Assembly (NCBI RefSeq): GCF_000169175.1
Contig: NZ_AAWS01000008.1
Coordinates: 186,001-250,000 of the forward strand
Direction of reading: 5' to 3'
Length of the DNA: 64,000 bases
Source of the DNA: Microscilla marina ATCC 23134
Lineage (GTDB): Bacteria; Bacteroidota; Bacteroidia; Cytophagales; Microscillaceae
Both the position numbers and the translations under genes were made by a program. The notes under the pieces were generated by a model. That model was not told the origin of the DNA. It did not search any database and saw only the letters and a list, made by a program, of their open reading frames with translations. Positions 55,871-64,000 of this stretch are shown here, in pieces; position 1 is the first letter of the stretch, and each line of letters opens with the position of its first letter.

Positions 55871-55878
55871 TATATTTG
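55871..55878 (+). promoter_or_regulatory. Putative dnaN promoter -7 box
   Basis: TATATTTG fits the Bacteroidota TAnnTTTG box at all fixed positions and lies 174 bp before dnaN. A matching -33 TTTG at the right distance was not found. Confidence 0.35.
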
Positions 55879-56051
55879 TTAGCTGTTTAGCGCTTGCTTA
55901 AACTTTATATTTGAAGTTAAAAAAGTACTTTTTTTTAGCTCAGGTCATTCATTTTAAACAAGCGCTTAGCCGGGTGTACACCCAAAAAATTATATTCCAG
56001 GCAATTACGTATTAAAGTAAGCCTTATACTTTAAATAAACGATATAAAATT

Positions 56052-57182
56052 ATGAAGTTTAGCGTCTCTTCTGCATTATTACAACGACAATTATCGGCCA
56101 TCAGTGGGGTGATCATGTCTAGCCCTGTAGTACCTATTTTAGAAAACTTTCTGTTTGTTTTAGAAGACGGAAAGCTCATTGCAAGCGCCTCTGACCTGCA
56201 AACCTCTATTACTACCGAGATTGAGGTAGATACTCAAGACACAGGGAGCGTAGCAGTGCCTGCCAAAATACTGCTTGACACCCTTAAGAGCCTGCCCGAA
56301 CAACCTGTCACTTTTAGCATTGACGAAGAGCACAAAAGCGTAGAGATTACCTCTAACACCGGGCACTATAAACTAGCCGGAGAAAACGCAGACGAGTTTC
56401 CAAAAATAGCCCAGGCCGACAGCAAACTAAACATTGCCCTGTCGTCCGATATTTTAGGCAAAGCCATTGGCAACACCATCTTTGCCACCAGCAACGACGA
56501 GTTGCGTCCGGCAATGACAGGTATTTATATTCAGTTCAAAGAGGACCACACCCTATTTGTTGCTACCGATGGTCACCGTCTCATTCGTTACAAACGCGAA
56601 GATGTAGTAGGTGGAGGCGACCCCATGACAATGATTATTCCTAAAAAATCTTTGGGCTTGTTACGCTCTACCCTACCCAACGACCCGGTAGAAGTACACG
56701 CTGAATTCAGCGATTCCAATGCTTTCTTTAGCTTTGACGACATCAAGATGGTTTGCCGTTTGATTGATGAGCGTTTCCCCGATTACGAAAACGCCATTCC
56801 GACCGACAACCCCAATGTATTGACCATAGATCGGGTAAGTTTGTTGAACTCGCTTAAGCGTCTGGCCATTTATGCCAACAAAAGTACCAACCAAATTCGC
56901 CTGAAAATGACGGCGGCAGGCACCTTACAAATATTTGCCGAAGATTTAGATTTCTCAAATGAGGCAAACGAAGCACTTGCCTGTGAGTACCAGGGCGATG
57001 ACCTTGAGATTGGTTTCAATGCCAAGTTTGTAATAGAAATGTTGAGTAACATTACCGCCAAGGAGATCAAAATAGAAATGTCTACCCCAAACAAAGCAGG
57101 GATTTTGAAACCCACCGAAAAAATAGACAACGGCGATATTTTGATGTTGGTAATGCCTGTGATGCTGAATACTTACGCTTAA
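56052..57182 (+). CDS. dnaN: DNA polymerase III sliding clamp (beta subunit)
   Basis: A 376-residue clamp, normal length, with three clamp domains. It starts MKFSVSSALLQRQLSAISGV; domain marks include VPAKILLDTLKSLPEQPVTF, LRPAMTGIYIQFKEDHTLFV then ATDGHRLIRYK, and the C-terminal VMPVMLNTYA that binds polymerase partners. It forms a dimeric ring on DNA. No dnaA or recF lies next to it, as is common in Bacteroidota where dnaN is often solitary. Confidence 0.98.
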   Translation: MKFSVSSALLQRQLSAISGVIMSSPVVPILENFLFVLEDGKLIASASDLQTSITTEIEVDTQDTGSVAVPAKILLDTLKSLPEQPVTFSIDEEHKSVEITSNTGHYKLAGENADEFPKIAQADSKLNIALSSDILGKAIGNTIFATSNDELRPAMTGIYIQFKEDHTLFVATDGHRLIRYKREDVVGGGDPMTMIIPKKSLGLLRSTLPNDPVEVHAEFSDSNAFFSFDDIKMVCRLIDERFPDYENAIPTDNPNVLTIDRVSLLNSLKRLAIYANKSTNQIRLKMTAAGTLQIFAEDLDFSNEANEALACEYQGDDLEIGFNAKFVIEMLSNITAKEIKIEMSTPNKAGILKPTEKIDNGDILMLVMPVMLNTYA

Positions 57183-57213
57183 CACACCCCAAGGTATAAG
57201 TAATATATCTACT

Positions 57214-57247
57214 GCCTGCCCTCTATAAATGGGGGCAGGCTTTTTTT
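57214..57247 (+). terminator. Terminator after dnaN
   Basis: GCCTGCCC and GGGCAGGC form an 8-bp GC-rich stem around an 11-base loop, followed by seven T. It lies about 30 bp after the dnaN stop. Confidence 0.92.
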
Positions 57248-57461
57248 ATGTTCTTTGAAACCATACAAATGAGTGTAACAACTAATTGCTAATATAATAA
57301 CCAATATAAAGTTAAAAATATGAGCAATGATTGGTTTTTTAGCAAACCCCGCCTTATATTTGTTCTGCTGTCAATGAAGCGCTCAAAGCGTTGTTAGCAT
57401 TTTTTGTTAAATACGCGGTTGCCTCAAAGTACGCTTACCAATGGTCTTATTCGTTTAAACA

Positions 57462-59369
57462 ATGTTTCGTGCTATGGACACCAGAGAAATATCTAAAAGT
57501 TTTGCTCCCAATCAGTCTTTCTTCATCCCTGAATCACGCTTGAGAGCAAGTGATCAATTTAAAAGCTCGTTGAAAACACTGGTTGTTCAACAGCTCAAAA
57601 AAGGCAATACCAGTGCAAGCGTATTGCGGTCTATCCAGTTTTTGCACCATACAGGTGACTTTAGTCTGTCGCCACAAGAGGCATACCCCCTTGCCGAAAC
57701 GTTGTTTAAAGCAGATAGCCCAGTAACACGTAAAGTGGCGTTTGGCATGGCAAAAAATGCCCCCATTTACGATGCCCCTTATTGGCTCAATGCAGCCCGC
57801 CACAGCGAAACCCACCTCAAAGATTTGATAGAGATTTACCGCCAAAAGATACACCATGCCCACCACTACAATGGAGCACAACAGGAGTTTTCTGACTATA
57901 TGTTTATAGCCCATCCAGCGGTGGTAAACTTTGGTTGGGAACTCGCCGAACGTTATTTAAGGGCAAGAGAAGTAAGCGAGATATGGGGCAAACTGGTACG
58001 CAACCGAAAGGCAAATGCCTGGCAACTGCTCCAGCTCAATGTACAGGCACCCAGTGCTATGCAATGGTTTGTGGCAAGCCACAGCAATCAAATGGAGCAC
58101 TTGTATACTTATTCGCCCGAAAAAATTGCTTTTATAATCAAAAAAGGAGCGCCCCCTGTACGCCACTTATTGCTTGGTCAAATCACCCAATCGTTTGAGT
58201 GCAACCCTTTGATGTTTTTGTACCTGGTGAGCAACCTTGCCCACGAACAGCGTACCCAACTGCTGCACAAATGCCTGCCTCAATTTGCCCAACAAACGTT
58301 GTCTATAGACGAGGGCTTTTTGGCGCATACTATTCAAAGGTTGGGAGAAAATACCTGGGGGCTTAAGACTTTGCTAACCGTCGTGGCACACGCCCAGGTT
58401 ACCCAAGCAGAAACAAACCAGGTGGTAGGATTGATGCTTGAAGAAACGCATTCGGCTCAAGTGCTTGTTCAACGCCTGGCAACACTACTGAACACTAAAA
58501 ACAAGGCGCTTTTTGTAAAGGCGCTCAGTAAAAACCCTGACAAACTATTGGCGTACCACCAATACATTCCTCAGCAGGTGTGGGTAGGTTTGTTACGCCA
58601 AATGCCTATTGCCTACCTGACTGGTTTCAAGCAAGCCTTTGCTCAGGCAATATCCACTTTAGGAGACGAAGTACTCAATATTACAGCACCACTTTTTGAG
58701 GATACGCTCATTGATTGGCTGAAGCACCATCAAGCAAAGGGGCAAGCACCTTTAGACGACCCCAGACTCCTGTATAAAATATGCATACACCCACTACCCA
58801 AGGTACGCCAATGGGGACATACTCAAGCCATGAGGCAAGGGCTAAAAGCCGACTTTGCGTTGAAACTACTTGAGTCTGACTTGCCCGAAACAGTAGCTTT
58901 TGCCAAAACATATTTTGATGGTATCACCGTGGAAGACAGTCATTTTGTAGATAATTTATTGGCTTTGTGTGATAGCCCAATGGCAGCTACCCGCAGTTAT
59001 GGTTTGGCTTTGTTGCAAAAAATAGAGATAAGCTCTACCAAAGAAGCCCTACTGCTGGCTTACCTGGCAGAACACGCCGATGCAAAGATACAAACCTATG
59101 TAGCCCAAAAACTTTTACAAACATCGCCATCAATCAACCAAGCTCCTTTTGTTAAAAAATTTGACCAGGCAGTGTTGCGTCGTAAAAATCGCCACAAGGT
59201 TGCCCGCGAACATGTAAAAAAGCGTTGGAGTCAACAGACCGAAGTAGACATACAGACCTTGGTAGAGCTGGCAAAAACCGGCACCCAAGGCGATGCCGAA
59301 TGGGCAATTATACAGTTGACCCGGTTGAGTGTTCAGGGTAAAGAGGTAGATGGTTTTGTATTAGATTAA
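57462..59369 (+). CDS. Hypothetical helical-repeat protein, 635 aa
   Basis: ATG 57462 gives MFRAMDTREISKSF; ATG 57474 is an alternative. No signal peptide or membrane segment. The sequence is almost wholly helical, with leucine-rich amphipathic stretches of 35-40 residues such as LLLAYLAEHADAKIQTYVAQ and ALCDSPMAATRSYGLALLQK, which look like HEAT or Armadillo-type units towards residues 470-590. The C-terminus has AKTGTQGDAEWAIIQLTRLS, also HEAT-like. Such solenoids bind proteins. I recognise no family; function unknown. A terminator follows, so it is a single gene. Confidence 0.8.
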   Translation: MFRAMDTREISKSFAPNQSFFIPESRLRASDQFKSSLKTLVVQQLKKGNTSASVLRSIQFLHHTGDFSLSPQEAYPLAETLFKADSPVTRKVAFGMAKNAPIYDAPYWLNAARHSETHLKDLIEIYRQKIHHAHHYNGAQQEFSDYMFIAHPAVVNFGWELAERYLRAREVSEIWGKLVRNRKANAWQLLQLNVQAPSAMQWFVASHSNQMEHLYTYSPEKIAFIIKKGAPPVRHLLLGQITQSFECNPLMFLYLVSNLAHEQRTQLLHKCLPQFAQQTLSIDEGFLAHTIQRLGENTWGLKTLLTVVAHAQVTQAETNQVVGLMLEETHSAQVLVQRLATLLNTKNKALFVKALSKNPDKLLAYHQYIPQQVWVGLLRQMPIAYLTGFKQAFAQAISTLGDEVLNITAPLFEDTLIDWLKHHQAKGQAPLDDPRLLYKICIHPLPKVRQWGHTQAMRQGLKADFALKLLESDLPETVAFAKTYFDGITVEDSHFVDNLLALCDSPMAATRSYGLALLQKIEISSTKEALLLAYLAEHADAKIQTYVAQKLLQTSPSINQAPFVKKFDQAVLRRKNRHKVAREHVKKRWSQQTEVDIQTLVELAKTGTQGDAEWAIIQLTRLSVQGKEVDGFVLD

Positions 59370-59393
59370 ATTGCTTCTTTTTAATTTGTTTTC

Positions 59394-59439
59394 TAATCCC
59401 TTTGGGCTTGTGCTTATGACACAAGCCCAAAGGGATTTG
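59394..59439 (+). terminator. Terminator after the helical-repeat gene
   Basis: AATCCCTTTGGGCTTGTG and CACAAGCCCAAAGGGATT form a perfect 18-bp stem around a 7-base loop. A TGTTT stretch follows, a weak T run. It starts about 25 bp after the stop codon. Confidence 0.85.
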
Positions 59440-59913
59440 TTTGCTATAGGGTTTATAACTAACTGAAAATAAGTGCGCTATGAATTTATTAATTGCCCAT
59501 GAACCGAATCTACAGCTTGCTATGATGAGCTCAACGGAGTTAAACAAGTTGTACCTATAACCTTGCACCTAGTCCCTAGAACCTAGAACACAATGACCAC
59601 TTTATATCTTGTGCGTAGATAAAAGATATTTCTGCTTTTGTTTGTAAGAATCTCACAGCAATTGTTTATTGCATTATGGTGTACAAACTTATCACTATGT
59701 GACGCTATCAGTATTTGATGTGACTACATTTAAAACAACACTTTCTCTAGGGTGGCATCTACTATTTGCCCACAGGCTGACACAGCGTACACTGCATAAC
59801 TATATCAAAATTAAACATAACAAATGAATAAGTGTAACTATTCCTAGCTGACTTTCAGTGATTTACACTCATTCGCCACTTGTAATTACTTATAAACCCA
59901 AGCAGCCATCATT
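59440..59913. other. Intergenic region
   Basis: About 470 bp without a supported gene. TTGCACCTAGTCCCTAGAAC followed by CTAGAAC at 59561-59588 is related to the inverted repeat at 9789-9885. Nothing else was recognised apart from AT-rich promoter-like sequence near the right end. Confidence 0.5.
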
Positions 59914-62298
59914 ATGGATATTCTCAAAGTGTTGAACCTGGCCGATACAGAGTTCATTAAAAAACTTAACCTAAGCCCCATTTTTTCGCAAAAAGAACTC
60001 AAAGCTTCTGACGCCATCAAAGAGCCTATTACCTATGCGTTGGCTCCTTTCAATATCGACACGCAGGAGTTCTCGCCCCTTACTTTGGTTACCAGTATGA
60101 ACCTCGAACACCAGATTCAACTGTTTAACAACCTGGCTGAAGATAAAGACGAGGATGGTATTGTAGGGACAAAGGATTTGGTGAAATTTGACCCCAACAG
60201 CCCCTTGCTTAAGTATAGTATAAACATTCAGGCAAATGCCGGAACCAGTACGGAGATTCAGGGCTTGAGCGTAGGGATAAAAACAGGTACTCAAATCAAG
60301 CACTGCGCTTACCTCAAACACCAACCCAGTGCTACTGTAGAGGAGGCTATTTTAAAAGATGTGGCAAGCATGCCTTTTATTTTTTCGCTCGATAGGGTAA
60401 AAAAACTGCAGCCGGGCGAGGCATTGAGCTTTGAAGCTTATGGAGATTTTGGGGTAGATTTAAGCTTTAACCTTGCCGACTTGCTCATTGCGGGGGCTTC
60501 GGCTTTGCAAAAATACCTGGGCAACAATGAAGTGCTCAATTTAGACGTCCAGACAAATGGCAAAATGGGGGTAAAGTTCAGTGTAAAAGACAGTTTTCAG
60601 TTGGTGTTTGCCAAAACCAACGAAGGCAAGTACCATGTATTGGTAAAAAAAGCAAAAACTACCAATCAATCGCGCACACTAGGGTTCAATGTACAGTTGT
60701 CGTTTAAAAACCCTGGAAAAATCACCGAGCTGATCAACTCAAAAATAGCCCAGCTCATGACCGCCGCTACCAACCTGGCACCCGACCAACTCAAAACAGT
60801 AGAAAGCAAACTACAAAACATAGCCGATGGTTCGGTACCTTTTGATCAGCTCGGCGAACTGGAAAAACTCGCTATTCAGGCACTGGCAAAACGCTTGAAT
60901 ATACCCAATATAGTAGAAGATGCGCTCAACAAAAGCCACGAATTGCTGAATAAACTAGCGACAGTAAAAAATAATTTGCAAGAAGACATTACCAAGTTGG
61001 CGAGCCAAAAGTTTAAGGCAGGTTTTACCTACGACTACTCCTACATATCTACCAAAGAGGTGTTGATAGAAGCCCTCATCAATGACACTGCCCTGGCAGA
61101 GTCGCACAAAGGTTTGATACTCATGAGCACTCAGGGGCTGGTGGCAGCCTCGGCCAATAAAGACAATGTGCAAATACTTGATTATGTAAACTCGGAGTCG
61201 GTAGAAAGAAACAAAAGCTGGGGTTTTGCCCTGGGAGTGGGTAATTTTAAAATAGGTGGCAGCGACAAGAGCACATTTGCCAAGAAAGTAACCACTCGCC
61301 TCAACAACGGACAGGAAGAAGAATTTGTGGTGTACCGTGGTGTAAGAGGCTATAACGAATATGGCAGCCTGGGCGGGTACAACCAGAGTTGGTGGGGAGG
61401 CATGGATGCCCAAATGCCCCAACCTGCCGCAAACCCTACGGTAGATTTGTTTGACTATAGCCTGCATGTAGAGTATAACCATACCGAAAAAAAACTCAAG
61501 GCTAAAGAGCGCGACACAGTAGCCGAGCTGTTGAACCTTGCAGGTACCTGGGGCATTATAAACAACGACCAACTCGATGCCCAAACTACACAATTGCTCC
61601 ATCAACTTACAGCAAAAGGAGATGCTACCAATGTGCAATTCAACTTTGACCTGATGATTCCCCCAACGGCCTTTAGCGACATGAGGGCTACCTGGCTCTA
61701 TTTGTTACAACAACGCCCTGAGGTACACCTTCAGGTGCTGGCCAACGCTTTTGCCAGTGTAATGCCTTACTCTCCTGACTATACTTACCGCAAAGACCAA
61801 CGCCTGAAGGTACAAGCTTACGGCAGTTTATGGAAACTGTACTTTGACAATGAAGGGTTTGGCAACGGGCAACCTACCGATTTTAGGTCGTATGCCAAAA
61901 CTGCTGAAGCTACGCTTAAGAAAGTAGACAATGCCCTGGCGGCAGCAGAGGGGCGTTATGCCGAGCGCCTGGTGGGAGACAATATGTGGTTTGGTGGCAT
62001 TATAAGAATGAACCCTGACTGTGGCAAACAAATGAATATACTGGTGACCGGAATGCGAAGTTTGCTTGAAAATATTCAGGCAAAATCGGTCAATTATGAC
62101 CAAACTATTTCCAGGGCATTCCGAAAGATTACCCAAGGTTTTAGCCAGTCTTTTTATACCAAAGCGCTCGCTCCTTATTTTATAAGTATGGCCAATAATA
62201 ATCCCGTAATTTTGAATGATATGAAAGCAGCCCTCACCATTACATTTACTGACGGCGAGCAAAAAAATCAGACCCTGTTGATTCAAATGAAACTTTGA
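59914..62298 (+). CDS. Hypothetical protein, 794 aa
   Basis: ATG 59914 (MDILKVLNLADTEFIKKLNL). No signal peptide. An acidic DKDEDGIVG segment near residue 80 resembles a calcium-binding loop. Residues 90-260 look beta-rich (LKYSINIQANAGTSTEIQGL); 270-370 are helical (LEKLAIQALAKRLNIPNIVE); the last 400 residues are mixed, with YGSLGGYNQSWWGGMDAQMP. I do not recognise the family. Together with the next gene, 140 bp downstream and after a terminator, it could belong to a lineage-specific set. Function unknown. Confidence 0.78.
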   Translation: MDILKVLNLADTEFIKKLNLSPIFSQKELKASDAIKEPITYALAPFNIDTQEFSPLTLVTSMNLEHQIQLFNNLAEDKDEDGIVGTKDLVKFDPNSPLLKYSINIQANAGTSTEIQGLSVGIKTGTQIKHCAYLKHQPSATVEEAILKDVASMPFIFSLDRVKKLQPGEALSFEAYGDFGVDLSFNLADLLIAGASALQKYLGNNEVLNLDVQTNGKMGVKFSVKDSFQLVFAKTNEGKYHVLVKKAKTTNQSRTLGFNVQLSFKNPGKITELINSKIAQLMTAATNLAPDQLKTVESKLQNIADGSVPFDQLGELEKLAIQALAKRLNIPNIVEDALNKSHELLNKLATVKNNLQEDITKLASQKFKAGFTYDYSYISTKEVLIEALINDTALAESHKGLILMSTQGLVAASANKDNVQILDYVNSESVERNKSWGFALGVGNFKIGGSDKSTFAKKVTTRLNNGQEEEFVVYRGVRGYNEYGSLGGYNQSWWGGMDAQMPQPAANPTVDLFDYSLHVEYNHTEKKLKAKERDTVAELLNLAGTWGIINNDQLDAQTTQLLHQLTAKGDATNVQFNFDLMIPPTAFSDMRATWLYLLQQRPEVHLQVLANAFASVMPYSPDYTYRKDQRLKVQAYGSLWKLYFDNEGFGNGQPTDFRSYAKTAEATLKKVDNALAAAEGRYAERLVGDNMWFGGIIRMNPDCGKQMNILVTGMRSLLENIQAKSVNYDQTISRAFRKITQGFSQSFYTKALAPYFISMANNNPVILNDMKAALTITFTDGEQKNQTLLIQMKL

Positions 62299-62321
62299 TG
62301 AAGTAGTGAATTTATATACAA

Positions 62322-62357
62322 AACCTGAAAATAATCCCTTTGTTTTCAGGTTTTTTT
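62322..62357 (+). terminator. Terminator after the 794-aa gene
   Basis: AACCTGAAAA and TTTTCAGGTT form a perfect 10-bp stem around an 11-base loop, then a T run. It lies 24 bp after the stop. Confidence 0.85.
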
Positions 62358-62438
62358 CAAACTTAATACTAAATTATTTTTGCATTTTCAAAATTTAATA
62401 AATTCATTACTTTTAAGCCAAAACGATAAAAAAATCTG

Positions 62439-63488
62439 ATGATAATCATTCCAGAATATGTGGCTATGCTCCAGGCGAATCCTTTTGATAAAACCCTGTT
62501 AAATAAGATTAAGTTTCAACTGATTGACGCCGAAAAACATAGTTGGGAAGGCAACAAAGACCAACACGCAGGCTTCCGCCAGGAAGTAACCCGCCAATTA
62601 TACCAGCACTTTTCGAGCGATGACCGCCCCTTGATCATCACCCTACTACAAGAAGAAATCAAGAATTGTCATTTTTTGAAAAACAGCAACGACAACCTTT
62701 GCCGCTTGTTGTTTATGTTGTATACCTTAAAAAATGCCGAAGATTTGCCCCTGATGTACGACGCTAAATTTAAACTGGGCTACAACGCAACACTTAATAT
62801 AGACATCAACCTACTGTTTGGCTTGGGCAATGAGGCGATTTTAGCCCATGACGAGTCGCTGCAGCGCTACCTCGACTACAATGAAATACTGGAAGCCGAG
62901 GTTTTTTATCAACAGCAAAAGAGTTCCTGGGACAAAGATCTTCAAGAAAAACCCGTGCCTGAGCAAATGTCTCCTGTGCAAGAAGAAGAGGACGAGCAAC
63001 TGCGCTTCTTTTTTGATAAGGGGGATGTACTTACTTTTAAGTTTTCTGACCAAAAAATGGGAGGCTTGGTGGTGGCCGAGCGCTTCGAAACTTTCGACGA
63101 TGCCGACTACATTGTATATCCTACCAACTTTCATGAGGCCACTCTCCAACCTCCGCTGGAAAACCTGCATATCTATGGCAGGCGTATCAAATCGCTTAAC
63201 ATGGGCAACCCTTTCGAGCAATCTATTAAAACCGCAGAAGATGGCAACTCCTTAGAAAAAAGCCATAAAACCATGTTGGTGAGCATTACTATAGCACATT
63301 CAGTACTGGCGCATTTTCAAGCCAGGCTTACCCCCATTGCGTCGTTGCCTCAGGTAGTATACAAAGGCACCCACCACCTGGCACGGGTTACCAGTTGGGC
63401 AGAACTGGAAATGCACCTCAACAATTTGGTGCAGGGCAACTACCCTACCTTTGAGGTAGTAAACATTGACGGATTTTTACAAGATTAA
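62439..63488 (+). CDS. Hypothetical protein, 349 aa
   Basis: A soluble, acidic protein starting at ATG 62439 (MIIIPEYVAMLQANPFDKTL). Residues 1-150 are helical and 150-190 are a charged linker (VPEQMSPVQEEEDEQLRFFF). The C-terminal half mixes strands and helices (NLHIYGRRIKSLNMGNPFEQ). No known motif is visible. It ends 4 bp before the following lipoprotein start, so the two are probably co-transcribed. Function unknown. Confidence 0.78.
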   Translation: MIIIPEYVAMLQANPFDKTLLNKIKFQLIDAEKHSWEGNKDQHAGFRQEVTRQLYQHFSSDDRPLIITLLQEEIKNCHFLKNSNDNLCRLLFMLYTLKNAEDLPLMYDAKFKLGYNATLNIDINLLFGLGNEAILAHDESLQRYLDYNEILEAEVFYQQQKSSWDKDLQEKPVPEQMSPVQEEEDEQLRFFFDKGDVLTFKFSDQKMGGLVVAERFETFDDADYIVYPTNFHEATLQPPLENLHIYGRRIKSLNMGNPFEQSIKTAEDGNSLEKSHKTMLVSITIAHSVLAHFQARLTPIASLPQVVYKGTHHLARVTSWAELEMHLNNLVQGNYPTFEVVNIDGFLQD

Positions 63489-63492
63489 GCAA

Positions 63493-63837
63493 ATGCAAAT
63501 GCTCCAAAAGGCACTCTTTTTATTACTAATAGGTGGGCTGTTTGCCTGTGAATGCCTGGAGACTACCCAAGGCATAGTGCTTGACTATGCCTCTAAAACT
63601 CCCTTGGTAAAAGTACACATCTACCCTGTAAGGCGAGCACAACGGACACACCTCACCGATAGCTCAGGTAGGTTTGAAGTAAGCTTTGTTTCGGGGTTTT
63701 TTGAAAAAAACGGTTGCAAAAAAACAATGATGCTGGTCTTGTCAAAACCGGGGTATGACTCGCTTCGGGTAACCCTCAAAAACCAACGTCCGGGTACTTT
63801 GCCCGACACGCTTTTCCTGCGTCGCCGCCAGGACTAA
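63493..63837 (+). CDS. Small lipoprotein with a carboxypeptidase-regulatory-like domain
   Basis: A 114-residue protein. ATG 63493 (MQMLQKALFLLLIGGLFACE) is used; the frame is open further up inside the preceding gene. The signal ends in the lipobox LFAC. The mature part has TTQGIVLDYASKTPLVKVHI, a Thr-Asp-Ser turn (LTDSSGRFEVSF) and SKPGYDSLRVTL, the features of a CarboxypepD_reg-like beta-sandwich. It is likely an outer-membrane lipoprotein. It starts 4 bp after the previous gene. Confidence 0.78.
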   Translation: MQMLQKALFLLLIGGLFACECLETTQGIVLDYASKTPLVKVHIYPVRRAQRTHLTDSSGRFEVSFVSGFFEKNGCKKTMMLVLSKPGYDSLRVTLKNQRPGTLPDTLFLRRRQD

Positions 63838-64000
63838 AAAAAACACCATAGATTGTCAAGCAGTAGCAAGTAGTCATCAGCTACCAGTGGGCTTATTCAA
63901 AAATCACCAAATTTTGTTAGGGAAAACCATCGACTTAACACTTAAAAAAAATAAAATAAACATTTGAAAGCCAACACCTTGTATTCTACCAGTCATTTTA

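Larger units (their letters stand above)
55245..56051. other. topA-dnaN intergenic region
   Basis: About 800 bp. It holds the second copy of the 88-bp repeat (55359-55446) and a promoter-like TATATTTG at 55871. A frame at 55522-55827 opens with TTG, gives a low-complexity product and is not called. Confidence 0.5.

Noticed and set aside
1-64000. tRNA and rRNA genes
   Set aside because: No cloverleaf-like segment with GTTCGANTC and CCA-type end, and no rRNA signature, was seen on reading; a tRNA search program would be needed to exclude one fully.

Overview
This window looks like a chromosomal piece of a marine gliding Bacteroidota bacterium of the Cytophagia/Microscilla type. The grounds are the moderate-to-low GC content, long leucine-rich-repeat (LRR) proteins, a ROCO GTPase, a TonB-dependent receptor, a giant alpha-2-macroglobulin, lipoproteins, SpoIIE-type phosphatases, and TAnnTTTG-like promoter boxes in place of strong Shine-Dalgarno sites. 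The genus is an inference; no rRNA or tRNA gene was seen.

Layout. 1-8 kb: a ROCO LRR-GTPase cut by the window edge, a small receiver-like protein, a second LRR protein built from about 20 nearly identical 69-bp units, and small proteins of unknown function. 8-17 kb: two tandem sirtuins, a MYG1-family hydrolase, a methyltransferase, a two-subunit sodium/acetate-type symporter and acetyl-CoA synthetase. Acs is a classic sirtuin substrate, so this stretch may join acetate uptake, activation and deacylation control. 17-31 kb: a signalling and envelope region with GAF-SpoIIE and cNMP-SpoIIE phosphatases around a membrane WD40 protein, an MCE-domain protein, lipoproteins, an AraC regulator, a PfkB sugar kinase and a TonB receptor. 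31-37 kb: a 2061-residue alpha-2-macroglobulin.

37.5-52.2 kb: a complete type I-B CRISPR-Cas locus, the most notable part of the window. The order is array 1, WYL regulator, cas8b, cas7, cas5, cas3, cas6, cas1, a 650-bp gap, cas2, cas4, array 2. Both arrays use the same 37-bp repeat in the same orientation and have homologous leaders. Array 1's leader still carries a fragment of the cas4 3' end, so it arose by duplication of the cas4-leader-array unit or is the remnant of a second locus. The operon from the WYL gene to cas1 lies between a 64-bp inverted repeat (62/64 matches). cas3 has an apparent one-base frameshift inside its HD nuclease domain. Array 2 has duplicated spacers, including a 71-bp double-length spacer present twice.

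52-64 kb: an intergenic repeat patch, topoisomerase I (topA), the DNA polymerase sliding clamp (dnaN), and four proteins without recognised function except a small lipoprotein. Several families of short dispersed repeats occupy the intergenic spaces across the window.
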